A stretch of DNA of 64,000 bases from a virus, in IMG/VR virus record IMGVR_UViG_3300009514_000018, positions 1 through 64,000 of that record, one strand, 5' to 3'. The notes beneath the pieces were generated by a model, which made no database searches, was not told where the DNA came from, and saw nothing but the letters and a program-made list of their open reading frames with translations. A program made the position numbers and the translations under genes. Positions 33,046 through 41,858 of the stretch are shown here, one piece after another. Each line of letters begins with the position of its first letter. Within the stretch, counting starts at the first letter, position 1.

Positions 33046-33858
33046 ATGTCGAAGTATACTCACCGAACCAAGAAGCTTTCTGAATTCTCTCCCCTAGTAC
33101 TTCCCATCGGGGTAGCGCACGAGGGCAGCATCGACAAGACCTGCAAGGTCAAGGGTCTGAGCGCTGGTGCCAGGAGGAATTTGTCTCTCCTGTTCGAGCG
33201 TTACAAAGGAAAGATCACCAGTGATCGCTATCATGAGCTGGTGACTGTTCTCCTCCAGGATACAGTTGTCCAGGTGGGCCCCTTTATGGCGGAAGATGGG
33301 AGACCGCTCAACACCTCCATCCTCGACGGGCTCAGTTCCATCGATCGTGAGTTTCTCGCCTGGATGGGCATCCTCAAGAACTACGAAGGCGAGAACCGCA
33401 AGCATGGAGTTCAGCTGGTGGCCTTCAAGTGTCACAGCTGCGGGAAGACGGAGAAGGTCGAGTTCGATCCCTGGATCTTGCCCTGCGTCGATGTGGATCC
33501 CGCCTCCTGGGATGTTGAGGGGCAGTCAGTGCGGTATAGCTGCGAGTTCCAGGGTCACCAGCTGCTCGTCATGGTGCCTAGCGGTAGCATCGAGAAGTCC
33601 CTCCCTGATGAGTCAGATCTTCACGGGCGGGCCATGGATGCGCTGGTGAAGCTGGTCGTCCAGATGGGCGACAAGAAGTTTCCCCTCACCATGGAGAGTC
33701 TCTCCAAGGAGCACTTCCTGTACCAGGACCAGCTGAACCGAGCTATCAGGTTGGATCCCAACCCTGGCATCGACACTGTCCTTCAGACGGAGTGCGACTG
33801 CGGCGAGACGATGGAGGTGGTTCTGTCCTTCATCCCCTTTCTGTTTCCAGGAATGTAA
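33046..33858 (+). CDS. Probable tail assembly chaperone with zinc site
   Basis: 270 residues, SD GTGGAGGAG. It lies between tube and tape measure, the position of tail assembly chaperones in long-tailed phages. Contains C129-H-S-C-type knuckle (KCHSCGKTEKVEFDP) and a later CDC pair (TECDCGETMEVVL), as in T4 gp26-like hub assembly proteins and related tail chaperones. The C-terminus (SFIPFLFPGM) is hydrophobic. A second open frame continues after the stop (see next feature). Function by position and Cys pattern, not by strong homology. Confidence 0.6.
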   Translation: MSKYTHRTKKLSEFSPLVLPIGVAHEGSIDKTCKVKGLSAGARRNLSLLFERYKGKITSDRYHELVTVLLQDTVVQVGPFMAEDGRPLNTSILDGLSSIDREFLAWMGILKNYEGENRKHGVQLVAFKCHSCGKTEKVEFDPWILPCVDVDPASWDVEGQSVRYSCEFQGHQLLVMVPSGSIEKSLPDESDLHGRAMDALVKLVVQMGDKKFPLTMESLSKEHFLYQDQLNRAIRLDPNPGIDTVLQTECDCGETMEVVLSFIPFLFPGM

Positions 33859-34033
33859 GCCTGAGGAGGTAGAGCAAGTTCGAAGGGAGTGTTTCTTGAT
33901 TTCGGCGAATCATTCAACCTCTTGGGGCTTCGATCCTAGTGTGGTGATGAAGATGCCTCGCAGTGAAGTTTGGTGGTACCTGGAGGAGATGGTCAAGGTC
34001 CGGAAAGAGCTTGACGCTAGGTCGGAGAAGTAA
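33854..34033 (+). CDS. Frameshift extension of the tail chaperone, or a small separate protein
   Basis: The codon frame shifted +1 (or -2) from the chaperone gene is open from before its stop to 34031-34033. It encodes CKPEEVEQVRRECF followed by about 45 residues ending KVRKELDARSEK, with a MKMPRSEVWWYLEEM segment like the second part of tail chaperones. A +1 slip at TTT-C (33844-33847) would join the frames as FLFQECKPEE. Alternatively the region is a small gene from TTG 33896 (45 residues), with AAGGGAG as SD. The frame is too short to be found as an ORF by length filters. A frameshifted G/GT-like pair is the classic arrangement upstream of the tape measure gene. Confidence 0.5.
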   Translation, partial: CKPEEVEQVRRECFLISANHSTSWGFDPSVVMKMPRSEVWWYLEEMVKVRKELDARSEK

Positions 34034-34036
34034 TCG

Positions 34037-36685
34037 ATGTTCTCTACTTTTGGTCTCTATTTTGTCCTTAGAGGACAGGACTTCTTGTCCCGCCATCTTC
34101 GTGCTGCCACAGGCGAGATGAAGAAGCTGGGCAAGGAGACCAAGGTCTCCACCCAGGCCCTTGAGCGCTATGAGCTGAAGCAGCGATCTGCTGCTGCCGA
34201 GGCAGCTCGCTGGGCTATGGTCAGCTACGGGGCTCTCCGAGCCATCCACGGGGCCACCAAGGCCGCTGGTGATTACCAATACCAGATGGTCGATCTCAAG
34301 AACGTTCTGGGCACCACTACCTCACAGACCAAGGAGCTAGGGAACGTCTTCAAGGATCTCTCTGGCAAGGTGGAGTACGGAAGCACCGCTCTGGCCAAGG
34401 GTGCTACGGATCTGGCTCGTTCTGGTATGTCCATGAAGGAGATTGCCACGGCAGTTCCGGTCATGGCCGATGTCATGACCGCTGGCCAGATCGATGCCAA
34501 CTCTGCTGTGTCCCTCATGGTTCAGACCATGAGGGCCTTCAATATCGAGGCTGATCAAGTCCGTAGCACGATGGACAAACTGACTTATTTGTCCATCGCT
34601 ACTCCTGCCTCTCTGAAGTTCCTCTCCGAGGGTATGAAGTACACAACCCGTGCCTCTGGGCTGCTCAAGCTCTCCCTCGAAGATACCATGTCCACGGTCG
34701 GTCTCCTGTCCCCCTTCATGATGAAGGCTGGTGCCACCTCCAGGGCCTTCTCCCAGTTCATGATGCGCGTCGTCAAGCCCTCAGGGGCTGCTGTGGAGGC
34801 CATGAAGAAGCATGGGATCGCGGTCAAGACGACCTTCAAGGATGCCGGTGGAATCGAACAGACTAGACATCCACTTGAGATCCTGAACGATGTTATTACC
34901 CAGGCTAACGAGAAGATCTCGGGCAAGGAAGCCAGGGATAAGTTCCTGGCGACTTACCTTGGTATGCGGGCTGCGGCTGTAGCCGGTCTTGAGTTCGGGG
35001 CGGCGGTGAGAGATTCCAGCGGTAAGCTTCATCGAGGAATGATTCCTGCTCTCCGGGTTCTCCAGAAGGGCCTTGCAAACGCTGATGGTCTTCTCAAGGA
35101 ACACTCTGGAAACCTCCGTAGTACCTACAACGTCAGCGTAGAGCGTCTGAACGCTCAGTGGTTGGGGTTCAAGAGGACTCTTGGTGAGAAGCTCTTGCCA
35201 GTCATGTCCAAGCTTCTCGAGGTGATGTCGGGATTCCTGGAGATCCTGGAGAAGACCGATAAGATGACTGGTGGGGGTGCCTCTACCATGATGGCCTATG
35301 GCATGATGGGTATAGCAGGTGGGGCACTCATCAATACCCTTCGGTATGCTGGGGCAGGTCTCATGGCTCTACGTGGCTGGCATGTGGAGAGGATGGCTCT
35401 TGCTGGCGCCGGTACCGGTTCGCCTGCCATGCGTAGTGCTGGTGCGGCACTTATGGGAGGATCGGGTCAAAAGAATCTTGCATCGATTTCCAGGGGAGTA
35501 GGCAGCATCGGTATGCTTCTCAAGGGAACCCTGGCAGTGGGAGTGGCTTACATTGCTGCTGAGGCCATCGCCCAGTGGTTCAGCCAGAAGGGTATCGAGG
35601 AGCAGAAAGCAGCCCGGGAGAGGGCAGGAGGAAGAGCGGCTCTTACCTCGGCAGTGATGGCTGTTTACAAGACCGGCAAGATGACCAAGGCGCAGGGTGC
35701 AGCCCTCGGTACGGGGGGGCATAGCGAGCTTATGGCGGCCATGCTGATTCGTGCCAAGGAGCTGGAGTCTAAGCTTCCTGCGAAGGGCGAGGGCAGGAGA
35801 GCGATGGCACTCCGGATGGGTGAGTCGTTCTACGATGAGATGTCGATGTTCCACTCTGATCTCCTTCAAAAGGTCAAGGCTTCCCGTAAAGACGTAGTCG
35901 GATGGATGGCTACTATTCTCGAAGGTGATCCTGGAGGCCCTGGGCGGCCAGGGGAGCCTGGTAGGACTGCACGCGGTAAGCTTGACTACGGGACGAAGTT
36001 CACTGGCCCTCATGCAGCAGCTATGAAGGCACATGGGATGTTCTTTGAGCTGTCTATGTTGAGTGAGCAGCTAAAGCCCTATGAACAGGAGCGTTTGCGA
36101 CATGCCATAATGACGGAGTGGATAGATCGCAAACGCCTGGAGATTGAAAAGAAGCGCCTTTACCTGGCTTGGGGTTCTACGGATCCTGTCACAGGAGTTA
36201 GCGATCAGGCCCAGAAAGGCTGGAAAGAGGCCAAAGATCTCGGTGCCCCTGACTGGGTAGCCGGATTGGCCGCAGGGGGCGGGATTGCTAAGGCTCTCTT
36301 TACGTTTGTTCCGGCTGTGCTAGAGGGAATCTTTACCAAGGGCGTTCCTCTAGCTCGTCTCAGCGAAAAGGAACTGGAGTCAGCCTATAGGGCGGAGAGT
36401 GCTATAAATCCCGAAAAGATAGCTCGATCTCTTGTAGCTGGAGGAGTCCCAGACTTTATGGGTGATTTGACACCCGAGCAGCAGAAGAATTATGCCAAGT
36501 CTCTGAAACAAACTGCTGACTCTTTTCTACTATCCACTAATCGGTGGGAGAAGCTCTTGGCTAAGCCTCCAGAGGCTAAGTTCCAGGTACAGCTGGTGAC
36601 ACCGGATGGCGTCCTAACAGGTGAGGCGACCGGACAGAGCCACAGTAACACCACTGTCCAATTGACCGCGAAGGGGACAAACTGA
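34037..36685 (+). CDS. Tail tape measure protein
   Basis: 882 residues, starting 3 bases after the upstream reading frame. Residues 70-330 match the TP901-type tape measure core (YQMVDLKNVLGTTTSQTKELG; GATDLARSGMSMKEIATAVP; KDAGGIEQTRHPLEI), then a hydrophobic segment (MMAYGMMGIAGGALINTLRYAG, ~415-440) and a second Gly/Ala-rich hydrophobic stretch. The last 200 residues are helical. The protein fills the tail tube during assembly and sets tail length; at about 0.15 nm per residue this would be a tail near 130 nm, a rule of thumb. No lysozyme domain is visible. Stop/start overlap (ATGA) with the next gene. Confidence 0.88.
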   Translation: MFSTFGLYFVLRGQDFLSRHLRAATGEMKKLGKETKVSTQALERYELKQRSAAAEAARWAMVSYGALRAIHGATKAAGDYQYQMVDLKNVLGTTTSQTKELGNVFKDLSGKVEYGSTALAKGATDLARSGMSMKEIATAVPVMADVMTAGQIDANSAVSLMVQTMRAFNIEADQVRSTMDKLTYLSIATPASLKFLSEGMKYTTRASGLLKLSLEDTMSTVGLLSPFMMKAGATSRAFSQFMMRVVKPSGAAVEAMKKHGIAVKTTFKDAGGIEQTRHPLEILNDVITQANEKISGKEARDKFLATYLGMRAAAVAGLEFGAAVRDSSGKLHRGMIPALRVLQKGLANADGLLKEHSGNLRSTYNVSVERLNAQWLGFKRTLGEKLLPVMSKLLEVMSGFLEILEKTDKMTGGGASTMMAYGMMGIAGGALINTLRYAGAGLMALRGWHVERMALAGAGTGSPAMRSAGAALMGGSGQKNLASISRGVGSIGMLLKGTLAVGVAYIAAEAIAQWFSQKGIEEQKAARERAGGRAALTSAVMAVYKTGKMTKAQGAALGTGGHSELMAAMLIRAKELESKLPAKGEGRRAMALRMGESFYDEMSMFHSDLLQKVKASRKDVVGWMATILEGDPGGPGRPGEPGRTARGKLDYGTKFTGPHAAAMKAHGMFFELSMLSEQLKPYEQERLRHAIMTEWIDRKRLEIEKKRLYLAWGSTDPVTGVSDQAQKGWKEAKDLGAPDWVAGLAAGGGIAKALFTFVPAVLEGIFTKGVPLARLSEKELESAYRAESAINPEKIARSLVAGGVPDFMGDLTPEQQKNYAKSLKQTADSFLLSTNRWEKLLAKPPEAKFQVQLVTPDGVLTGEATGQSHSNTTVQLTAKGTN

Positions 36686-37356
36686 TGCCTCGACCTCAGG
36701 TAGCTACAGGTGCTCCCGCGCAGCACAAGGGTTCCATGTACTTGCGGGATAATGACAATATTTACATGCCATTTCAGTACTTTCCCGAGACCATCAGTAT
36801 CAATCGGACTCGGAACATCGATGAGAGGCCCTTACCTCTTCGGTTCGCGCCGGTGAACTTCGATGCTTCGGCCAACGCTCCAACTGTCGAATTCACTGCG
36901 CTGTTCAACTCCTTCTTCGAGGATCTGAACCGCAGTCCGTTAGGTTGGCAGAACGTCATCCTTGAGTCTGACTGGGGTCAGACCGTTCCAGCGGTGGCCA
37001 TCAATGACTTAAACCAGCTTTGGCGTCCAGATATGTACGAGGTAGATCACGTCTGGGTATTGGATCTAGGCTTTCCTGTAGCTCCTCGAGAAGTTCTTAT
37101 CGAGAGTTACGAGGAGACTCATATGTTCTACGAGCAGAACACAGCTTCTCCTCGTCGCACAGAGTATACTGTCAAGGCCAGGTTCTACTATGAGCTGGAT
37201 GACCCGGAACGAGAGTACAGGCAGCCTACGGTCTCCAAGAAAACTGGTCCGTTCTTGTGTCCTAATCCAGATCTCGATTCTTTGGAGGCTGCCATTGGGA
37301 TGAGCCTTACTCCTAATCAGCGGACTAAGGTGGCAAAGGCACTTCAGGGAGGCTGA
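36685..37356 (+). CDS. Putative baseplate protein after tape measure, 223 aa
   Basis: Overlaps the tape measure stop by one base. Begins with a proline/alanine segment, then a beta-rich domain (YMPFQYFPETISINRTRN; FDASANAPTVEFTALFNSFF). This pattern, a beta protein that follows the tape measure, is shared by tube-initiator/LysM-type baseplate proteins of contractile systems. A C-terminal helical part (LEAAIGMSLTPNQRTKVAKAL). Exact family uncertain. Confidence 0.5.
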   Translation: MPRPQVATGAPAQHKGSMYLRDNDNIYMPFQYFPETISINRTRNIDERPLPLRFAPVNFDASANAPTVEFTALFNSFFEDLNRSPLGWQNVILESDWGQTVPAVAINDLNQLWRPDMYEVDHVWVLDLGFPVAPREVLIESYEETHMFYEQNTASPRRTEYTVKARFYYELDDPEREYRQPTVSKKTGPFLCPNPDLDSLEAAIGMSLTPNQRTKVAKALQGG

Positions 37357-37357
37357 G

Positions 37358-37651
37358 ATGCGGCGATACAGAAACACAGAGTGGTTTTTGGTTCAGCGAA
37401 GTGGCGAGCCCATCAGAGCATTTCATGAGCGCTTGGATCTTTTCACCACGAACGACTTCGATCTCAAGCGTACAAGGACGCTGCTGACTACCTCACGCCA
37501 AGATCTGGATGAAGTTTCTTATGAATTCCTGTTTGATACAAGGAAGTGGTATGTCATCGGGGAGATCAACTGGCCTACCATTGATGACCCTCTGGACCTC
37601 CCCGATGCGAAAACAGTCTTGATTCCCTCGGCGGAGCAGGTATTCGATTAG
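37358..37651 (+). CDS. Small baseplate-region protein, 97 aa
   Basis: ATG 37358 directly follows the upstream TGA (separated by one base). Beta-rich with many aromatic residues (YEFLFDTRKWYVIGEINWPTIDD). Not recognised; the placement before the hub gene suggests a baseplate hub component or its chaperone. Confidence 0.5.
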   Translation: MRRYRNTEWFLVQRSGEPIRAFHERLDLFTTNDFDLKRTRTLLTTSRQDLDEVSYEFLFDTRKWYVIGEINWPTIDDPLDLPDAKTVLIPSAEQVFD

Positions 37652-37659
37652 GGTAGAAG

Positions 37660-39024
37660 ATGGTTTATAGCTGGACCATATCAGTCGATGGGCAGACCTT
37701 CGAGGAGATGAATCTCCGCGACAGGGTGACTGAATTTTCGGTGTCCCACCAGGTCCCCAAGGCGGCCAAGAAAAAGAAGAAGAAAAAATCAAAGTCCAAT
37801 AAGGAGACTTCTTCTGGCAGGAGGGGTGGCCATGAGGCTTCGGTAACTTTGGTCAACCATGATCAGAAATTGACCAAGTTCTTCCGTACTCTGGACAAAG
37901 TGAAGATTTGGTTGGGCCTCAACGGAGAGCAGTTTTATCAGGGGACCTTCAGGATTACGAAGGTTAGCCACAGTGGGAATGAATCTCAGCGACCGACCGT
38001 GACCCTCAGTTTTGGCTGTAAGTCCTTCGATGCTGTTCGCCAGATGAAGACCCGGGTTTGGAATGCCCACACAGTTCTGATGGTGCTCGAGTCGATAGCT
38101 TCGGATTATGGCTGGGATCTGAGCGTCGATGAAGACATAGCAGCCGCCACTTCTGTGGTGAATCTCGCCAAGTCAGCCTATGTTTCTGACTGGGATTTCC
38201 TGAATCAGTTGGGAGAAGACCTCGGCGACATGGATGTTCTCCTCACTTACCCAGCGAAGGTTAAGCTGAGGGAGGAGGCTACCCCAACACTCAAGATCGT
38301 CAAGGAGCGCTACGAGGCTGCCACCTCTCCGGATGGTCGTCCCATCAAGCTTTACTACGGGCAGTATTCCGATCCCAACGGTTACTATATCCAATCCTAC
38401 GAGACTTCTTCCGACGTGAAGGAGCCCAAGGCGACCAAGGGTGGAGATGTAGACAAGACCGGGGCGAAGAAGGGTGAGGAAAAGAAGGACGATACTTGGG
38501 GTCTGAAGGGGCCCCCACGATATGGTTCTACTGGGGAAGTAATCTTCGAGGAGGACCCCGCTGCTGCCGTTGAGAATTCTGATGGTAGCTCCGGGGGAGT
38601 TGCTGAGATGCAGCCCAGCGGCCCCATTTCCTCCAAGGATACTAAGAACTTGACTACCAAGGTCAATGTTGCCATCGAGAACAGCAAGAAGACCGAGTTG
38701 AACATTACTTTGGCTCATCCCATGCCGTTCCTTACTATCCAGTCGCAGGTTGAGTTATACGGCATCCTGGGCTTTGAGGGAGTGTGGGATGTCAAGACCG
38801 TGAAGCACGGCTTCTCTGGTACAGCGTTCCTGAGAACTGAGATGACGCTGAACAAGAAGATTGCGGGTGTTCCCAAGAAGAAGGATGACACCGGTAAGAA
38901 GCAGGATCCTAGAGAAGGGGATGACACCTGGGAGCTGAAGTTCAAGGCTAGGAGTGCTTCAGCAGTTTTTCAGAATGAGCCTCCTAGTGCTCCAAGTCCG
39001 AATGAAGTAAGGCGGACGAACTAA
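37660..39024 (+). CDS. Baseplate hub protein (P2 gpD / T4 gp27-like)
   Basis: 454 residues. The segment SAYVSDWDFLNQLGEDLGDMDVL (residues 171-193) is the signature of gpD-like hub proteins ('SDWDFLxRLA'). The middle and the C-terminal part (PMPFLTIQSQVELYGILGFEGVWDVKTVKHGFSG) fit the same family. The hub trimer joins tube and spike. Odd: a run of Lys (AKKKKKKKSKSNK, residues 36-48) is inserted near the N-terminus, and a second lysine-rich linker lies near residues 255-280. Overlaps the next gene at 39024. Confidence 0.75.
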   Translation: MVYSWTISVDGQTFEEMNLRDRVTEFSVSHQVPKAAKKKKKKKSKSNKETSSGRRGGHEASVTLVNHDQKLTKFFRTLDKVKIWLGLNGEQFYQGTFRITKVSHSGNESQRPTVTLSFGCKSFDAVRQMKTRVWNAHTVLMVLESIASDYGWDLSVDEDIAAATSVVNLAKSAYVSDWDFLNQLGEDLGDMDVLLTYPAKVKLREEATPTLKIVKERYEAATSPDGRPIKLYYGQYSDPNGYYIQSYETSSDVKEPKATKGGDVDKTGAKKGEEKKDDTWGLKGPPRYGSTGEVIFEEDPAAAVENSDGSSGGVAEMQPSGPISSKDTKNLTTKVNVAIENSKKTELNITLAHPMPFLTIQSQVELYGILGFEGVWDVKTVKHGFSGTAFLRTEMTLNKKIAGVPKKKDDTGKKQDPREGDDTWELKFKARSASAVFQNEPPSAPSPNEVRRTN

Positions 39025-40436
39025 TGCAGTTTGCTGGCCATTTCAAAGGTCGGGTTGTCGATGTGGAGGATCCGCTCAAGAAGGGTCGGGTGCGGGTAGA
39101 GGTACCTGCACTGGGTCCAGGGGTGGGTGAAGAAGCGTCCCCTTTCATCACGGACTGGCTGCCTGTGGAGGTAAGTCCCGGTTCTGTCAGCTCCCCTGAC
39201 CTGGGAGAGACAGTCGAAGTTTCCATGGGGGCCTTTGGCCTCACGGAGAATGATGGCTCTGTGACAGGGGTCCTCCCTAGAGAAGATCTGGATGGGACTC
39301 CCCTTGTTCCCAACCCCGCCAAGGGTGTGGAAGATTATCCCGATGATCTTGGTCTCGAGGAGATGCGAGTTGTTCCCCCTGACCAGGGCGATGACAAAGC
39401 TCCTCCTGACTTTACTCCTCCTCTCTCGGGTGACGAGGATGTGCCGAAGGGAAGTATCAACTTCCACGACACTCAGTCGCAGTACCAGGAAGATGTGGCG
39501 TGGCCCAGGACCTCTTCGCGGCAGCAGGGGTGGGTGCGCACCGAGCTAGATCCTGATGGAGGTCGGGCCAAGATTCTGGCCAGGGGTGGAAACCAGGCTG
39601 AGGTGGGGCCTTCTGGAATCACAATGAAGGGTGGCTCCCTCTCCTTTACCTCCAGAGGCCGGACTGCCTGTTTTACAGCTGGGAACAAGGGCGAAGAGGT
39701 AGGGCGCTTCCGGTTTCTCAAGGTAGGGGGTGGCGAGAAGATAGAGACCAGGAACCGGGACATCTCAGCCATCCGGCTGAAGACCAACAGCAGCGTCGAG
39801 GAGAAGACCATCCTCGTCAGCAGGACCCTTACCGTCAAGGGCTGGTCCGAGCACAATGTGGGCCTCAAGTACACCCGCTCTGTTGGGAAGGATGCGAACC
39901 TCATATGCTTCAGCGAGAATCGTGAGGTGGTCAACAAGAAGATCGAGCTGATCGGTGGTGGCCTCGCAGCAACCGCTGGCCCTGGGGTTCTGGCCTCCGA
40001 TATAAAGATCGTTACTGCCGGTAACACTATTGAGAGTCTCCTGATAGGTAACCGGGATATCATTTTCTTGAACCCCCTGAATCGTCTTCGAGTGGGATAC
40101 TCTTCGGTTGCTGGGGTAGCGACAGCTGGTATGCTGCCGCTCGCTGGGGCTCCACTGTTCAACGAAACTTACGGCGCTTCTTTACTGTCCCCTTTAGGGG
40201 CTCCAGGGGCTCACTACTTTAATGCTCTGGTGAAGGGGAGTTTCATCCAGTCGCTCGTCCTTACCTTGGGGGCTCTGGCCGTTGAGTTCGGGAGCCTGGC
40301 TGTCAACCTTCCCCTGGGATCCCCACAGTTCCTGGCAATCCAGACGACTCTCACTACCTTTGCGGGCATACTTCAGAGTGATCTCCTGGCTTATCCAGCG
40401 AGTTTCTATACCACGAATTCTATCGAGGCAATTTGA
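39024..40436 (+). CDS. Baseplate spike protein (gpV / VgrG / gp5 OB-fold type)
   Basis: 470 residues. Residues 5-85 form an OB-fold as in gp5/gpV/VgrG N-terminal domains (FKGRVVDVEDPLKKGRVRVEVPAL; DLGETVEVSMGAF). The middle has a Pro/Asp-rich linker and repeated beta segments (GGNQAEVGPSGITMKGGSLSFTS) that could form a beta-helix needle. The C-terminus has a hydrophobic Leu/Ala/Gly region of ~120 residues. Lysozyme-type catalytic residues are not seen. It is the membrane-piercing tip of the tail. Confidence 0.7.
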   Translation: MQFAGHFKGRVVDVEDPLKKGRVRVEVPALGPGVGEEASPFITDWLPVEVSPGSVSSPDLGETVEVSMGAFGLTENDGSVTGVLPREDLDGTPLVPNPAKGVEDYPDDLGLEEMRVVPPDQGDDKAPPDFTPPLSGDEDVPKGSINFHDTQSQYQEDVAWPRTSSRQQGWVRTELDPDGGRAKILARGGNQAEVGPSGITMKGGSLSFTSRGRTACFTAGNKGEEVGRFRFLKVGGGEKIETRNRDISAIRLKTNSSVEEKTILVSRTLTVKGWSEHNVGLKYTRSVGKDANLICFSENREVVNKKIELIGGGLAATAGPGVLASDIKIVTAGNTIESLLIGNRDIIFLNPLNRLRVGYSSVAGVATAGMLPLAGAPLFNETYGASLLSPLGAPGAHYFNALVKGSFIQSLVLTLGALAVEFGSLAVNLPLGSPQFLAIQTTLTTFAGILQSDLLAYPASFYTTNSIEAI

Positions 40437-41515
40437 TGGCTACCTGGGGCGTATTAGGTCTTCCTGATGCTGACGAATTCATTGAGAAGCTTCAGGAAGC
40501 GCGTTCTCTCCTTGAGGATCTGGACGCCGGTTTCGAGGCCATCGATACCGTTCTCGAGGCTGCCCAGGGGCCGCTCGAGCTGGCTGAGGGAATCCTAAGG
40601 GTTCTCTTCGATCCTGACGCGGTGGATGTCACCCTGGGACTCCTAGCTGGAGTCGTCGAGCAGCTGTTGGCCCAGCTGTTTCAGCAGGGAGCCTGGTTCC
40701 TCCCCGTGTGGCCTCAGAATGTCCGAAGGTGGGGCGAGCCTCAGCCTCTTCTGGGGAAGAGCTTTTACAAGCCTGCCGAGGTTCCTCAGGTCATCAATGA
40801 TCTCGATGCAGCCACTGACGAGATCTCTGCTTATCTCGAGGCGGCCAGGACGGATACCGGGATTCAGTACCTCACTGAAACTTTCCGAGCAGCTGTCGAG
40901 GATCCATGGGATCCTTACAAGCCCATTCTCAGTGACAACGGCTTCGCTGGAGGAATCGTCCTGGCTGTTAGTGCTGACGATCCAGCTTCCCTGGCTCAGT
41001 CGGCGGAGCTGATCAACTTCATCTTCCAATCTCGTGAAGCTGCGGCTTTCTTTAGGTCACTGGATTTCAGCAGATTGAGTGCCATCGAGGTGAGGGAGCA
41101 GGGTATCCCTCCCGATTTCGTCAGTGTGACCATAGCGGATCTCTTCCCTCCCTTCTCGGATTACGTGAGGGCGTTGGTGGCATTTCTGGAACAGGCAGCA
41201 GGAATTGACTCGTATATCGGCAAAATCATCGATGGTATACAGCTCGCCATCGAGATGGTGCAGTACATCCTGGGACTGGTTATCGCCATCCTCAAGTTCT
41301 TCGAGATTCTTCTCTCGATCAACTTTGCAGCGCTCAAGATCCCGGTGGAGCGAGGTGGGATACCTCGGTTCATCGAGGAGATGGAGGACGCCAACAACCA
41401 GCCGACCGGGAATTATGCGGCTGGATTTATTATCATGGTAGGTGCGGAGGATCTGACAAGTGTCGATGCAGCATTCGAATTTCTCTCGAGAATCCTTTTC
41501 GTCGAGAGCGAATGA
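40436..41515 (+). CDS. Baseplate-region protein, 359 aa
   Basis: ATG 40436 overlaps the spike stop by one base (TGATG). Helical with many acidic residues in the N-terminal half. Residues ~255-300 (GIDSYIGKIIDGIQLAIEMVQYILGLVIAILKFFEILLSI) are strongly hydrophobic and may insert in membrane or pack in the hub. Not recognised. It is encoded between spike and gp25-like wedge, a place often used by proteins plugging the hub or spike. Confidence 0.5.
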   Translation: MATWGVLGLPDADEFIEKLQEARSLLEDLDAGFEAIDTVLEAAQGPLELAEGILRVLFDPDAVDVTLGLLAGVVEQLLAQLFQQGAWFLPVWPQNVRRWGEPQPLLGKSFYKPAEVPQVINDLDAATDEISAYLEAARTDTGIQYLTETFRAAVEDPWDPYKPILSDNGFAGGIVLAVSADDPASLAQSAELINFIFQSREAAAFFRSLDFSRLSAIEVREQGIPPDFVSVTIADLFPPFSDYVRALVAFLEQAAGIDSYIGKIIDGIQLAIEMVQYILGLVIAILKFFEILLSINFAALKIPVERGGIPRFIEEMEDANNQPTGNYAAGFIIMVGAEDLTSVDAAFEFLSRILFVESE

Positions 41516-41858
41516 GGACGGTGTCATATCTTCCGTCCTGGGAGATGTGTCCGAGGAAAAGGAACGTAGGCTTCAGCAGAGCCTGGCTGACCTCGAGAAG
41601 GAGAAGGATACCAAGCAGCAGGAGTACGAGCACGCTCTCTTCGAGTGGAACGAGCGGCTCCGGCAAGCTGATGAGCAGCCCTGGGCTTCTATCCTTCTCT
41701 ATCTCCAGCTCCAGGGACTGAGCAACGTCCTGGAGCGCACCCAGTCTCAATATGTGAGGCTGACGGCCAGGACTAGGGCCGCCAAACTAGAGCTACTTTG
41801 GATAAGGGGAGCACGATGGATAATATCGGTACTGGATGGGCGTTTCCTGTCCGAGTAG
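41460..41858 (+). CDS. Small coiled-coil baseplate protein, 132 aa
   Basis: Start GTG 41460 with SD GGAGG nine bases upstream, or ATG 41466; overlaps the preceding gene by up to 56 bases. Residues 30-70 form a coiled coil (EEKERRLQQSLADLEKEKDTK). Ends with IRGARWIISVLDGRFLSE. The 3' end overlaps the next gene by 43 bases. Function unknown. Confidence 0.5.
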   Translation: MSMQHSNFSRESFSSRANEDGVISSVLGDVSEEKERRLQQSLADLEKEKDTKQQEYEHALFEWNERLRQADEQPWASILLYLQLQGLSNVLERTQSQYVRLTARTRAAKLELLWIRGARWIISVLDGRFLSE

